Assembly: GCF_002455975.1 (NCBI RefSeq)
Contig: NZ_DKLM01000134.1
Span: 9,105 to 26,139 of the forward strand
Length of the DNA stretch: 17,035 bases
Direction: 5' to 3'
Source: Clostridium sp. UBA6640
Lineage (GTDB): Bacteria; Bacillota; Clostridia; Clostridiales; Clostridiaceae
Part shown: positions 6,553 to 13,820 of the stretch, piece after piece
Numbering within the stretch: the stretch's first letter is position 1
Layout: the number at the start of each line of letters is the position of its first letter
Program-made: the position numbers and the translations under genes
Notes under the pieces: generated by a model
What the model was told of the DNA's origin: nothing
The model's input: the letters and a program-made list of their open reading frames with translations, nothing else
Database searches by the model: none

Positions 6553-7944
6553 ATGGAAATTAATAAAAGAATTGATGAAATGAGCAATGGTATAATAAAT
6601 TCAGTAAAAGAAATAGTTAAAATAAAAAGTCTTGAAGGAGAAGCAAAACCTGGAATGCCTTTTGGAGAAGAAGTAGATAAAGCGCTTCAATGTGCTCTTG
6701 AAATTTCTAAAGAATTAGGATTTAAGACAGTAAATGTTGATGGCTATGCAGGCTATGCAGAATATGGAGAAGGAGAAGAATATGTTGCTGCACTAGGTCA
6801 CATAGATTTAGTACCAGAAGGAGATGGATGGATATATCCTCCATATGGGGCAGAAATTCATGATGGTAAGATGTATGGAAGGGGTACAACAGATGATAAA
6901 GGACCTATCATTGCATGCCTTTATGGTCTAAAAGCTATAAAAGATGCAGGACTTCCATTATCTAAAAAAATAAGAATAATATTTGGAACCAATGAGGAAA
7001 CTGGTGGAGAAGATATACCTTACTATTTGCAAAAAGAATCAGCACCAGTAGCAGCATTTACTCCAGATGCAGATTTTCCAATAATAAATGGAGAAAAAGG
7101 AATAACTATATTTGATCTAGTTAAAAATTTTACATCAGCACCTACTGGAGACATAGTTATAGAAAATATAATAGGTGGAAACGCTGCTAACATGGTACCA
7201 GATTATGCAGAAGCATTATTGATTTGTAAAAATACTGCAGAAGTTGTTGAGAAATTAAAAAGATTTATCTTAGATAATGAATATGATATGAGCTCAGAAG
7301 TGAATGGATCTGAAGTTAAAATTAAATCTATAGGAATTTCAGCACATGGAAGTACTCCTGAACTAGGAAAAAATGCTATAATGCAGCTTATAACATTCTT
7401 AGCAACATTGGACTTAGGAAATGACGAATTATCGAGCTACATTAAATTCTTAGGAGAAAAGATAGGAATGGATCTTAATGGGGAAGGTTTTGGTATATAT
7501 CTTGAAGATAAAGATTCTGGAAAATTATCTTTTAATGTAGGTAAGATAGCTATAAACAAGGATAAAGGAGTAATTACTTTAAATTTAAGATATCCTGTAA
7601 CAAAAACATTAGATGATATGATGAAACCATTAAATAAAACGCTAGAGGGAACTGGAATAGCTATAGAAGACTTTTCTCATCAAACACCATTATACTTCTC
7701 ATCAGATCATCCACTAATTCAGACTTTAGCCAAAGTTTATAATGAGCAAACGGGCAAAGAGGCAGAATTAATTTCAATAGGTGGAGGTACTTATGCTAAA
7801 GAAATGCCAAATACAGTTGCTTTTGGACCAACATTTCCAGGAGAACCAAGTGCAATACATCAACCTAATGAATATATAGAAGTAGAAGATTTAATAAATA
7901 TAACGAAAATATATGCATATTCACTATATGAGCTGGCAAAATAG
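6553..7944 (+). CDS. pepV: PepV-type M20 dipeptidase
   Basis: A cytoplasmic dinuclear zinc peptidase that splits dipeptides, probably with broad specificity including beta-Ala dipeptides as in lactobacillar PepV. The 463-residue product has the M20 blocks in order: GHIDLVPEGDGW (zinc His83, acidic Asp85), GRGTTDDKGP (bridging Asp115), GTNEETGGED (catalytic Glu148, zinc Glu149), TPDADFP (Asp172), ISAHGSTPE in the lid domain, and FPGEPSAIHQPNEY with the C-terminal zinc His. Their spacing matches PepV. I prefer the ATG at 6553; a GTG two codons earlier (6547) sits closer to the GAAGGG site (6536-6541) and cannot be excluded. It appears to be a single-gene unit. Confidence 0.93.
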   Translation: MEINKRIDEMSNGIINSVKEIVKIKSLEGEAKPGMPFGEEVDKALQCALEISKELGFKTVNVDGYAGYAEYGEGEEYVAALGHIDLVPEGDGWIYPPYGAEIHDGKMYGRGTTDDKGPIIACLYGLKAIKDAGLPLSKKIRIIFGTNEETGGEDIPYYLQKESAPVAAFTPDADFPIINGEKGITIFDLVKNFTSAPTGDIVIENIIGGNAANMVPDYAEALLICKNTAEVVEKLKRFILDNEYDMSSEVNGSEVKIKSIGISAHGSTPELGKNAIMQLITFLATLDLGNDELSSYIKFLGEKIGMDLNGEGFGIYLEDKDSGKLSFNVGKIAINKDKGVITLNLRYPVTKTLDDMMKPLNKTLEGTGIAIEDFSHQTPLYFSSDHPLIQTLAKVYNEQTGKEAELISIGGGTYAKEMPNTVAFGPTFPGEPSAIHQPNEYIEVEDLINITKIYAYSLYELAK

Positions 7945-7980
7945 TTAATATAGTTGCAATTAATAAGACATGTTTAAAAA

Positions 7981-8110
7981 ATTAACTAGTCAGGATGACA
8001 GTCTGTTTTTCATTAGATTATGCCTTTTGAACTTCATGATAGTTTAGCTTTCATGAAAAGTTATTGGCTTATCTAATGTAAAATATATGAATTGTTTTTG
8101 ACTAGTTATT
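7981..8110 (+). ncRNA. Candidate structured RNA or hairpin element downstream of pepV
   Basis: Complementary arms occur in correct nested order. TAACTAGTCA (7983-7992) pairs with TGACTAGTTA (8099-8108); CATTAGAT (8011-8018) with ATCTAATG (8071-8078); GCC (8022-8024) with GGC (8066-8068); TTCATGA (8033-8039) with TCATGAA (8051-8057). This would form one long imperfect hairpin of about 130 nt. It may be the pepV transcript end, a small RNA, or a remnant of a miniature inverted-repeat element with the outer arms as its ends. I match it to no known family. Confidence 0.3.
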
Positions 8111-8158
8111 TTCTTTTTAATATATTGCAAATATTTCATAGATATACAAGGAATAAAG

Positions 8159-8167
8159 TGGTATAAT
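8159..8167 (+). promoter_or_regulatory. Extended -10 promoter element
   Basis: TGGTATAAT is a perfect extended -10. No good -35 is visible. A start site near 8174 would put the dyad at 8180-8261 at the very 5' end of the transcript. Confidence 0.45.
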
Positions 8168-8179
8168 ATGTACATATTG

Positions 8180-8261
8180 TTAATTAGTTTATTAAAAGTT
8201 AATTTGTTAAGTGTTCCACCAAATTTTTATGACTTTTAATTATTATGTTTTAACTAATTAA
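8180..8261 (+). ncRNA. Candidate leader or small-RNA stem-loop
   Basis: Nested perfect arms: TTAATTAGTT (8180-8189) with AACTAATTAA (8252-8261), ATTAAAAGT (8191-8199) with ACTTTTAAT (8232-8240), and AATTTG (8201-8206) with CAAATT (8220-8225), with GTG/CAC near the tip. There is an 11-nt asymmetry between the first two stems. It begins about 6 nt after the start site predicted from the -10 at 8162-8167. No T-tail is present, so it would be a leader element rather than a terminated RNA. Confidence 0.3.
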
Positions 8262-8275
8262 ATACCTACTAAGTA

Positions 8276-8284
8276 TGGTATAAT
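8276..8284 (+). promoter_or_regulatory. Extended -10 promoter for the small membrane protein gene
   Basis: TGGTATAAT is repeated here exactly as at 8159-8167. Transcription from about 8291 would give an 87-nt leader before the ATG at 8378, containing the palindrome at 8306-8339. Confidence 0.5.
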
Positions 8285-8305
8285 TATATTTAAAATCATA
8301 TAAGA

Positions 8306-8339
8306 TATCTTAATAAATAATTAATTATTTTTTAAGATA
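8306..8339 (+). repeat. AT-rich palindrome in the leader of the small membrane protein gene
   Basis: The 16-nt arm 8306-8321 pairs with 8324-8339 with a single mismatch around a 2-nt centre. Nearly all pairs are A-T. It lies between a likely promoter and the ribosome site, so it could be a protein-binding operator or an RNA stem. Confidence 0.45.
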
Positions 8340-8377
8340 ATTAAGAATATAGGTTTAGGTAAAATAGGAGAAAATAG

Positions 8378-8641
8378 ATGGTTATATTGCCAATAATATC
8401 ATTAATAATTATAATAATGGTGTTATGTACACCTATAGTTAATTCTACATTAATAGCCTTAGGATTTATTTTCATAAGTATAGTTAGTTCCATTATATCT
8501 ATTAAATATGCTTCTACTACAAAAGGAGTCAATAATAAATTAGCTAAGGTAACGATAAATTTATGTTCAGTAATTATTATTATGAGTATTTTCGCATTAG
8601 CTTTTATTATAGTATTAAATATATTAACTTTTTTAACTTAA
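8378..8641 (+). CDS. Small hydrophobic membrane protein, 87 residues
   Basis: I do not recognise the family. The product is almost entirely hydrophobic. I place three membrane helices at about residues 3-22, 24-43 and 58-84, with a short polar stretch (KYASTTKGVNNKLAK) between the second and third. The gene is supported by TAGGAG (8365-8370) 7 nt before the ATG and by an extended -10 promoter upstream. A minus-strand frame overlaps it but lacks such signals. It stands alone, between pepV and the HelD gene, and has no clear partner. It resembles in size and topology the unrelated-looking 95-residue protein at 11323-11610. A function cannot be assigned. Confidence 0.7.
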   Translation: MVILPIISLIIIIMVLCTPIVNSTLIALGFIFISIVSSIISIKYASTTKGVNNKLAKVTINLCSVIIIMSIFALAFIIVLNILTFLT

Positions 8642-9114
8642 ATATAAAGGCATAATGTAATATTGAGATTTAGTCTTTATTTATATAAAATATTTTTAAT
8701 AAACACATGGTTATATTAGAAGTTACATGAAGAATTTATTTTATAATAGAGCAGCACTAGAAATATTTTATGTAATTTGGTAGAGTAAAATAGAGATAAT
8801 TCACTAGATTTATATACAAAGGTTTATGTTAATACTATTTAATATAAACCTTTGTACTTTTCAAAGATTAATAAAATACATTCAAAAAATAGTTAGTTAA
8901 TCATTAATTTATTTATCATACTGGTTGTCATAATTTGAGCTATCATAGAAAATTATCTATCTGCTTAATGCAAAATATAATTCACATCTTTGAGCTGCCA
9001 TTTTATTTTAAATATCTAATATTATTTAATTTTACATATAATGAGAATTTAATCACACGCAACTATAGTAATGTTAAAATCTTATATTACTTTATTAAGA
9101 AAGGAAATGATATT
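8642..9114. other. Intergenic region before helD
   Basis: About 470 bases with no gene that I can support. The helD frame stays open upstream to 8935, but that stretch reads as low-complexity AT-rich sequence without family similarity. A strong hairpin lies at 8815-8856. TATAAT occurs at 8976-8981 without a convincing -35. Nothing else stands out. Confidence 0.4.
8815..8861 (+). terminator. Probable terminator between the small membrane gene and helD
   Basis: A perfect 13-bp stem, TACAAAGGTTTAT (8815-8827) with ATAAACCTTTGTA (8844-8856), has a 16-nt AT loop. The T-tail is weak (CTTTT at 8857-8861), so termination efficiency is uncertain. It lies 174 nt after the small gene's stop. Confidence 0.55.
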
Positions 9115-11250
9115 TTGCACAAGAAAGAAATAGAAGAAAACCTTAGACAAGAATTGGAGTTTTCATTAGAAGAAGAAAAGTTAAAAAAAGTTATAGAAGT
9201 ATTAAATCAAGAGATATTACAGAACCTAGAAAAACGTAAAGATGTTACTAAATATATATTAGATTATAGAAAAGGAATTCTTGATGAATATAAAGATGAT
9301 GAGGATAAAATAATAGAATACTTTGACCACGAAAGATTTGTTAAAGAAGAGGCCTTTAAAACTATAGATAGAAAGCTCAAAGAATTTAATATACTTAAAA
9401 GTTCTCCCTATTTTGGAAGGGTAGATTTTAGAGAAGAAGATTTTGGTGTTGAAAAAATTTATATAGGACGTTTTGGAGTAACACCAGAGGATAGCTTTGA
9501 ACCCCTTATCATAGATTGGAGGGCTCCTATAGCATCACTTTTTTATAATGGAACTCTAAATGAGGCAGATTATGAAGCACCTATGGGAAGAGTAAAAGTG
9601 AATATATTAGCAAGAAGGCAGTTTATAATTAAAAAGAGTATTTTAGAAGGAATGTTTGACTCAGATATAAATATTAATGATGAAATACTTCAAATGGTAT
9701 TAAGTAAAAATTCTTCTGAAAAGTTAAAAGATATAATTATGACTATACAGAAAGAACAGGATGATATTATAAGAGAAGAAAAGAATAAAGTAGTTGTTGT
9801 TGATGGAGTTGCAGGAAGTGGAAAAACCACTATAGCTCTTCATAGGGTGGCATATCTTTTATATAATTATAGAAAACTTTTAGAAGATAAGGTATTAATT
9901 TTAGGGCCTAATAGTATATTTATGGATTACATTTCTGAGGTATTACCTAGTCTTGGAGAAAGTGGAGCAAAGCAAAATACTTTTTTAGATTTTGCATTAG
10001 ACCTTTTAGATATTGAAGAAGTATTAACATTAAAAGAAGTTATGGAAAAAATATTAAAAGGCGATGAAGAACTTAGTAAGGATATAGCCTATAAAGCTTC
10101 TTTAGATTATAAAAATTATTTAGATAATTATATAAAGGATCTTAATAAAGATTACTTTGAATATAAGGACATTATTTTTAGAGATAAGATAGTTATATCT
10201 AAAGATGAAATGGAAAAGATGTTTAATGTGTATTTTAGCAACTTACCTTTATTTAGACGTAGTAAGAAAATAAAAAGAATTATATACTCTAAACTAAAAG
10301 ATGCCAGGGATGAGGAGTTTAGAGAAATTGAAAAGAAATATAAAGAAGAAAAAGAAGCTATTCCTAAAGATGAATTACTACTTCATATAAATAATTTAGA
10401 TTTCCAAAGAAAGCTTAGTATAAGGGAACTTATTCAGGATTTAATGAACTTAAAGAAGAATTTAACTTATTTAAACTCACCAGATACTTTTAAATTGTAC
10501 AATGAAATTAATAATAATAAAGAGTTACATGAAGGTGACTTAAGTGCAATACTTTATTTAAAGGTTAAATTAGAAGGGTTAAAATTAAAAGAGGAAATTA
10601 AACATATAGTAATTGATGAAGCTCAGGATTATTCACCTATGCAGTTTATTGTAATTAAAGAATTAGCTAGATGTAAATCTTTTACTATTGTAGGAGACAG
10701 CAATCAAAGAATACTTCCTCTTCAAGGTGTGGTAGCTATGTCGAATATAGAAGATTATATTGAAGACTTCGATGTAGAGCATTTTAATCTTCATAAGAGT
10801 TATCGTTCCACTAAAGAAATAATGGAATATGCTAATGAGTTTTTAACTAGCAGTAACATAGTACCATTAGTTAGAAGCGGTAGTGAAGTTAAAGAAATAA
10901 ATTTAGAAAATAGTAATGAATTAAATGATAAAATAATTGAAATAGTTGATAGTATGAGAAGTGAAAAGCTAGAGAACATTGCTATTATTACTTACAATAA
11001 TGGAGAAGCACTTGAACTAAGTGAAGGATTAAAACATAAGTTGAATTTTAAATTAATAGATAAAGATTACATACAATATTCTCATGGTGTTGTTGTAATA
11101 CCTTCTTATTTTGCAAAAGGGCTAGAGTTTGATGGAGTAATAATAGTTAAAGAAAATAATTTTATAGAAGAAGGATATAGTAATGCTAACAAATTGATGT
11201 ATGTAATGGCGACAAGAGCGCTGCATCAACTATATGTAATAAATAAATAG
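9115..11250 (+). CDS. helD: HelD-type RNA polymerase-recycling ATPase (UvrD-like superfamily 1)
   Basis: HelD binds RNA polymerase and uses ATP to strip it from nucleic acid after stalling or termination. The 711-residue product opens with a charged coiled-coil arm (about 1-75), then SPYFGRVDF and the IDWRAPIASLFYNG block typical of HelD. The split ATPase has Walker A GVAGSGKTT (231-239), Walker B IDEAQD (500-505), VGDSNQRI (motif III), KGLEFDGVI (motif V) and MATRA (motif VI, Arg701). I set the start at TTG 9115, 9 nt after AAAGGA (9100-9105). The frame is open 60 codons further up, but that part is unlike the family and has no ribosome site. It is somewhat shorter than B. subtilis HelD (about 774). 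It converges on the next gene. Confidence 0.9.
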   Translation: MHKKEIEENLRQELEFSLEEEKLKKVIEVLNQEILQNLEKRKDVTKYILDYRKGILDEYKDDEDKIIEYFDHERFVKEEAFKTIDRKLKEFNILKSSPYFGRVDFREEDFGVEKIYIGRFGVTPEDSFEPLIIDWRAPIASLFYNGTLNEADYEAPMGRVKVNILARRQFIIKKSILEGMFDSDININDEILQMVLSKNSSEKLKDIIMTIQKEQDDIIREEKNKVVVVDGVAGSGKTTIALHRVAYLLYNYRKLLEDKVLILGPNSIFMDYISEVLPSLGESGAKQNTFLDFALDLLDIEEVLTLKEVMEKILKGDEELSKDIAYKASLDYKNYLDNYIKDLNKDYFEYKDIIFRDKIVISKDEMEKMFNVYFSNLPLFRRSKKIKRIIYSKLKDARDEEFREIEKKYKEEKEAIPKDELLLHINNLDFQRKLSIRELIQDLMNLKKNLTYLNSPDTFKLYNEINNNKELHEGDLSAILYLKVKLEGLKLKEEIKHIVIDEAQDYSPMQFIVIKELARCKSFTIVGDSNQRILPLQGVVAMSNIEDYIEDFDVEHFNLHKSYRSTKEIMEYANEFLTSSNIVPLVRSGSEVKEINLENSNELNDKIIEIVDSMRSEKLENIAIITYNNGEALELSEGLKHKLNFKLIDKDYIQYSHGVVVIPSYFAKGLEFDGVIIVKENNFIEEGYSNANKLMYVMATRALHQLYVINK

Positions 11251-11292
11251 CTTAAAGCAATGTATAATTCAAAATTTATAAATTATTAAAAT

Positions 11293-11324
11293 AAAAAAAA
11301 TCGTGATTCAATCACGATTTTTTT
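11293..11324. terminator. Bidirectional terminator between helD and the minus-strand gene
   Basis: AAAAAAAATCGTGA (11293-11306) pairs with TCACGATTTTTTT (11312-11324) around TTCAA, giving a stem flanked by A and T runs that can terminate transcription from both sides. The stop codon of the minus-strand gene overlaps its edge (11323-11325). Confidence 0.9.
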
Positions 11325-11610
11325 ATCTTATTACAGTAAGTAATCTTTCAATCCAGAATAAAGTAAGTATACCAGCAGTAAAGAAAAATAACCTTCCTTC
11401 TTTTTTCTTATTTCTAGCATGTATAGTCTTTATTCCAATAAATATGAAGCCTACTATTAAGAATCCATTAGAAACTAAAATTGATATAATTTTTTGCTCT
11501 TCATTAAGATTCTTATAAAATATAGAAAAAATACTAACTACAATAGCTATAAAAGGAAATCCCAAAGTAGTTATTTTATATATTAAAGAGTTTTCATTTT
11601 TAAAATCCAT
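11323..11610 (-). CDS. Small membrane protein, 95 residues
   Basis: I do not recognise the family. The product begins MDFKNENSLIYK. It has three hydrophobic segments at about residues 13-32, 42-61 and 73-92, separated by a Lys/Glu-rich stretch (NLNEEQK) and a strongly basic one (HARNKKKEGR), which fits a three-helix inner-membrane protein. On the minus strand AAAGGATG lies about 10 nt before the ATG. It is the only minus-strand gene in the window, convergent with helD and ending in the shared bidirectional terminator. An open frame on the + strand over the same bases starts inside the terminator and is a shadow. Confidence 0.7.
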   Translation of the reverse strand: MDFKNENSLIYKITTLGFPFIAIVVSIFSIFYKNLNEEQKIISILVSNGFLIVGFIFIGIKTIHARNKKKEGRLFFFTAGILTLFWIERLLTVIR

Positions 11611-11692
11611 AAATTAAATCATCCTTTCGTAATTTTTATACAACTAAATAGTATATAACATTTTAATTTATTATAAAAGACTTATACTTATA

Positions 11693-11784
11693 CAATTGAC
11701 GATTGACAATGGACAATTGAGGATACTTTTCCTTGCGGAAGAAGTTTTGAATTGATTAATTGTAGCGGCGAACAGTGTTCGCTA
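11693..11784 (+). repeat. Composite dispersed repeat, longest copy
   Basis: Three modules follow each other. The first (11695-11718) is a 23/24 inverted match to the purH-purD gap. The second (11714-11753) has a hairpin, ACTT/AAGT and TTCC/GGAA around TTGC, followed by TTTGAATT, and is repeated at 11866-11902. The third contains the perfect palindrome GCGAACA-G-TGTTCGC (11768-11782), a degraded version of which is at 6195-6226. There is no open frame, and no flanking duplication is obvious. Confidence 0.6.
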
Positions 11785-11865
11785 TAGAAAAACTAGCAAT
11801 TGGATTATTAGTCAATATAGATTAAAAAAAATATTTTGATCAAAAATAATTTCGACCTCAATTGC

Positions 11866-11910
11866 CAATTATGAATACTTCTCTCAAGAGAAGTTTTGAA
11901 TTCTGTAGTG
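11866..11910 (+). repeat. Second copy of the hairpin module of the dispersed repeat
   Basis: It aligns in direct orientation with 11714-11753: CAATT, then ATACTT, a hairpin, then GAAGTTTTGAATT. Here the hairpin is perfect, ACTTCTC-TCAA-GAGAAGT (11877-11894). The arm sequence differs from the first copy while pairing is kept, which hints that the structure matters or that the element mobilises as a folded form. Confidence 0.55.
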
Positions 11911-11983
11911 TGAAAGTTTCTTATTATTTAAAAGTGTGATACCATATTTATAGAATTTTATAAGACTTAAGGGAGATGGAAAA

Positions 11984-13744
11984 ATGAGACGAAAAATACT
12001 TATGTGTAAAGCATCCTTTATGTTTTTTCTAGGATTAATGGGTGGATGTATACTAGGAACATTGATACTGGGAAGAGAAAAAGGTGTATTATATTATCAA
12101 ATAGGAATTCCGCTATGTATATTATTGGCAGCAATTGCGGTTTACTTTTATAGCAAAGAAAAGAGATACAAAAAAATACTTTATTTAAAAGGAAATTGGC
12201 CTAATGAAGTAGAAACTAAAAGAGATTTTAATAAAATCGTTAAGTTTTTTAAAGAGATAAGTATTGATTTTTATGGTGAAAAGATAGGATATACTATTGA
12301 TGACCAAACTGCTAATGATTTAGATTTAAATGATGTTTATAAAAAAATTGATAGTACAATTACAACAGCAGGGGAGCATATGCTTTATCATATTTTAAGG
12401 ACTCCTAAATTAAAAAGGGAAGAACTTAAAAGTAGAGATGAGATTATAGAATTATTTCAAAGTGATAATAGCATAAGAGAAGAAATACAGGTTAATTTAA
12501 CTAATCTGGGTAAACAAGGAAGCGGAGATATAATAAATTTATTTAATAGTACAACTAAAGTAGATAAAATGAAGAAATATGGTTATAGCCTTTTAGCTCT
12601 ATTACCAATAGTGGCAGGAGCCAGTTATTTTATTATAGGTAGTAAAGCTATTTCATATATGATTATATCATTTGCTATTAATACTTTTATCCATCATAAA
12701 TCTACTAGCGAAATAGTGGATGAAGTAGATTCTATCGCTTATCTAGGAAGTTTAATATCTATAAGTAAAAATTTATGTAAAGTTAAAAATCAACAGTTAG
12801 AGGATAAAATTAAAAATATAAATGATAATTTAAAATATTGCAATACAATAGATAAAAAAGCTATATTCTTGTCTTCCGTTGAAGGTGTAGATGTCTTAAT
12901 GGATTATGCAAATAGCATATTCTTAACGAAAATTAGAGCTTATTATAGCATAATTGAAATAATACAAAAAAATAGGGAGCATTTAATAGAAGTATATACT
13001 ACTTTAGGTGAACTAGATGCTTTAATTGCTGTAGCAGCATATAGGGAAAGAGTAAAGGGATATTGTAAACCAAATTTTGTAGACAATGATCAATATATAT
13101 CAATAGTTGAGGGAGTACATCCTCTTATTGATGAACCAATAGCAAATAGCATAGCCCTTGATAAAAAAGGTATTATACTTACCGGATCAAATATGTCTGG
13201 TAAATCTACATTTTTGAGAACTGTAGGAATTAATATATTATTAGCTCAAACAATATATACTGTATGCGCTAAAGAATATAAAGGAAGCTATTTTAAATTA
13301 TTAACTTCTCTTAGTATTACTGACGATGTAAATAGTGGTAAAAGTTATTATTTAGGAGAGGCGGAAGCATTACTTAGAATTTTAAATTCTTTAGAAGGAA
13401 ATATAACTACATTTTGTATGATAGATGAGATATTTAGAGGTACAAACCCTATTGAAAGAGTTGCATCATCAACAGAAATTATTAAATATATTATGGATAG
13501 AAATGCATTATCACTTATAGCAACTCATGATTTAGAACTTACAGAGGTTGCTAAAGATAAGTATGAATGTTATTATTTCTCAGAATTAGTAGATGAAAAA
13601 GAGGGATTAAAATTTGATTATCTAATGAAAAAGGGAGTATCTCCAACAAGAAATGCAATTAAGCTTCTAAAATTTATAGGATATCCTGAAGAAATAATTG
13701 AAGGAGCTAATGAGAGAGTAACTGTGGCATTAAAAGGTGAATAA
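11984..13744 (+). CDS. Membrane-anchored MutS-like ATPase
   Basis: The 586-residue product has MutS core and ATPase domains but no mismatch-binding N-terminal domain, so a role in mismatch repair is unlikely. Two N-terminal membrane segments (about 8-29, 37-56) and two more (about 200-219, 222-237) suggest membrane attachment. The MutS core signature is around 105-141 (DDQTANDLDL to TTAGEHMLYHILRTP). The ATPase has Walker A TGSNMSGKST (400-409) and Walker B MIDEIFRGTNP with Asp481-Glu482, then ATHDLEL and a MutS-like C-terminal GYPEEIIEGA. GGGAG (11971-11975) is 8 nt before the ATG. The next gene begins 76 bp on with no terminator between, so the two are probably co-transcribed. The substrate and role are unknown to me. 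Confidence 0.88.
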   Translation: MRRKILMCKASFMFFLGLMGGCILGTLILGREKGVLYYQIGIPLCILLAAIAVYFYSKEKRYKKILYLKGNWPNEVETKRDFNKIVKFFKEISIDFYGEKIGYTIDDQTANDLDLNDVYKKIDSTITTAGEHMLYHILRTPKLKREELKSRDEIIELFQSDNSIREEIQVNLTNLGKQGSGDIINLFNSTTKVDKMKKYGYSLLALLPIVAGASYFIIGSKAISYMIISFAINTFIHHKSTSEIVDEVDSIAYLGSLISISKNLCKVKNQQLEDKIKNINDNLKYCNTIDKKAIFLSSVEGVDVLMDYANSIFLTKIRAYYSIIEIIQKNREHLIEVYTTLGELDALIAVAAYRERVKGYCKPNFVDNDQYISIVEGVHPLIDEPIANSIALDKKGIILTGSNMSGKSTFLRTVGINILLAQTIYTVCAKEYKGSYFKLLTSLSITDDVNSGKSYYLGEAEALLRILNSLEGNITTFCMIDEIFRGTNPIERVASSTEIIKYIMDRNALSLIATHDLELTEVAKDKYECYYFSELVDEKEGLKFDYLMKKGVSPTRNAIKLLKFIGYPEEIIEGANERVTVALKGE

Positions 13745-13820
13745 TAAAAATTTGCTAGAGAATATATAAAATAAAGTTGATTAAAGATTAAAATTTTAAT
13801 ATATTATGGAGGTTGGGAGA

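Larger units (their letters stand above)
7945..8377. other. Intergenic region rich in nested inverted repeats
   Basis: About 430 bases without a credible gene. It contains three elongated dyad structures (7981-8110, 8180-8261, 8306-8339) and two extended -10 promoter elements (8162-8167, 8279-8284), ending in the leader of the small membrane protein gene at 8378. The structures are annotated separately. The density of pairing arms is above what the rest of the window shows, though AT bias inflates it. Confidence 0.5.
11611..11983. other. Intergenic region loaded with repeat-family units
   Basis: About 370 bases hold no gene. Divergent promoters for the minus-strand gene and the MutS-like gene should lie here, but I cannot pick them confidently. 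Repeat units occupy roughly 11693-11784 and 11866-11910, each carrying a small hairpin. Confidence 0.5.

Noticed and set aside
7945..8377. CRISPR array or tRNA cluster in the structured intergenic region
   Set aside because: There are no regularly spaced direct repeats, and no tRNA cloverleaf or T-arm consensus could be found.
8341..8532. Minus-strand frame of 63 codons over the small membrane gene
   Set aside because: It lacks a Shine-Dalgarno, while the + strand frame has TAGGAG and an extended -10; hydrophobic antisense frames are expected opposite hydrophobic genes.
8935..9114. N-terminal 60-codon extension of HelD
   Set aside because: It is low-complexity, unlike HelD N-termini, without a ribosome site at 8935; TTG 9115 has AAAGGA 9 nt upstream.
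11303..11518. Plus-strand frame of 71 codons after helD
   Set aside because: Its start lies inside the bidirectional terminator hairpin and the opposite strand carries a better supported gene with a ribosome site.
11984..13744. Annotation as the mismatch repair protein MutS or as MutS2
   Set aside because: No mismatch-binding domain, no Smr nuclease domain, and four predicted membrane segments; only the core and ATPase are shared.
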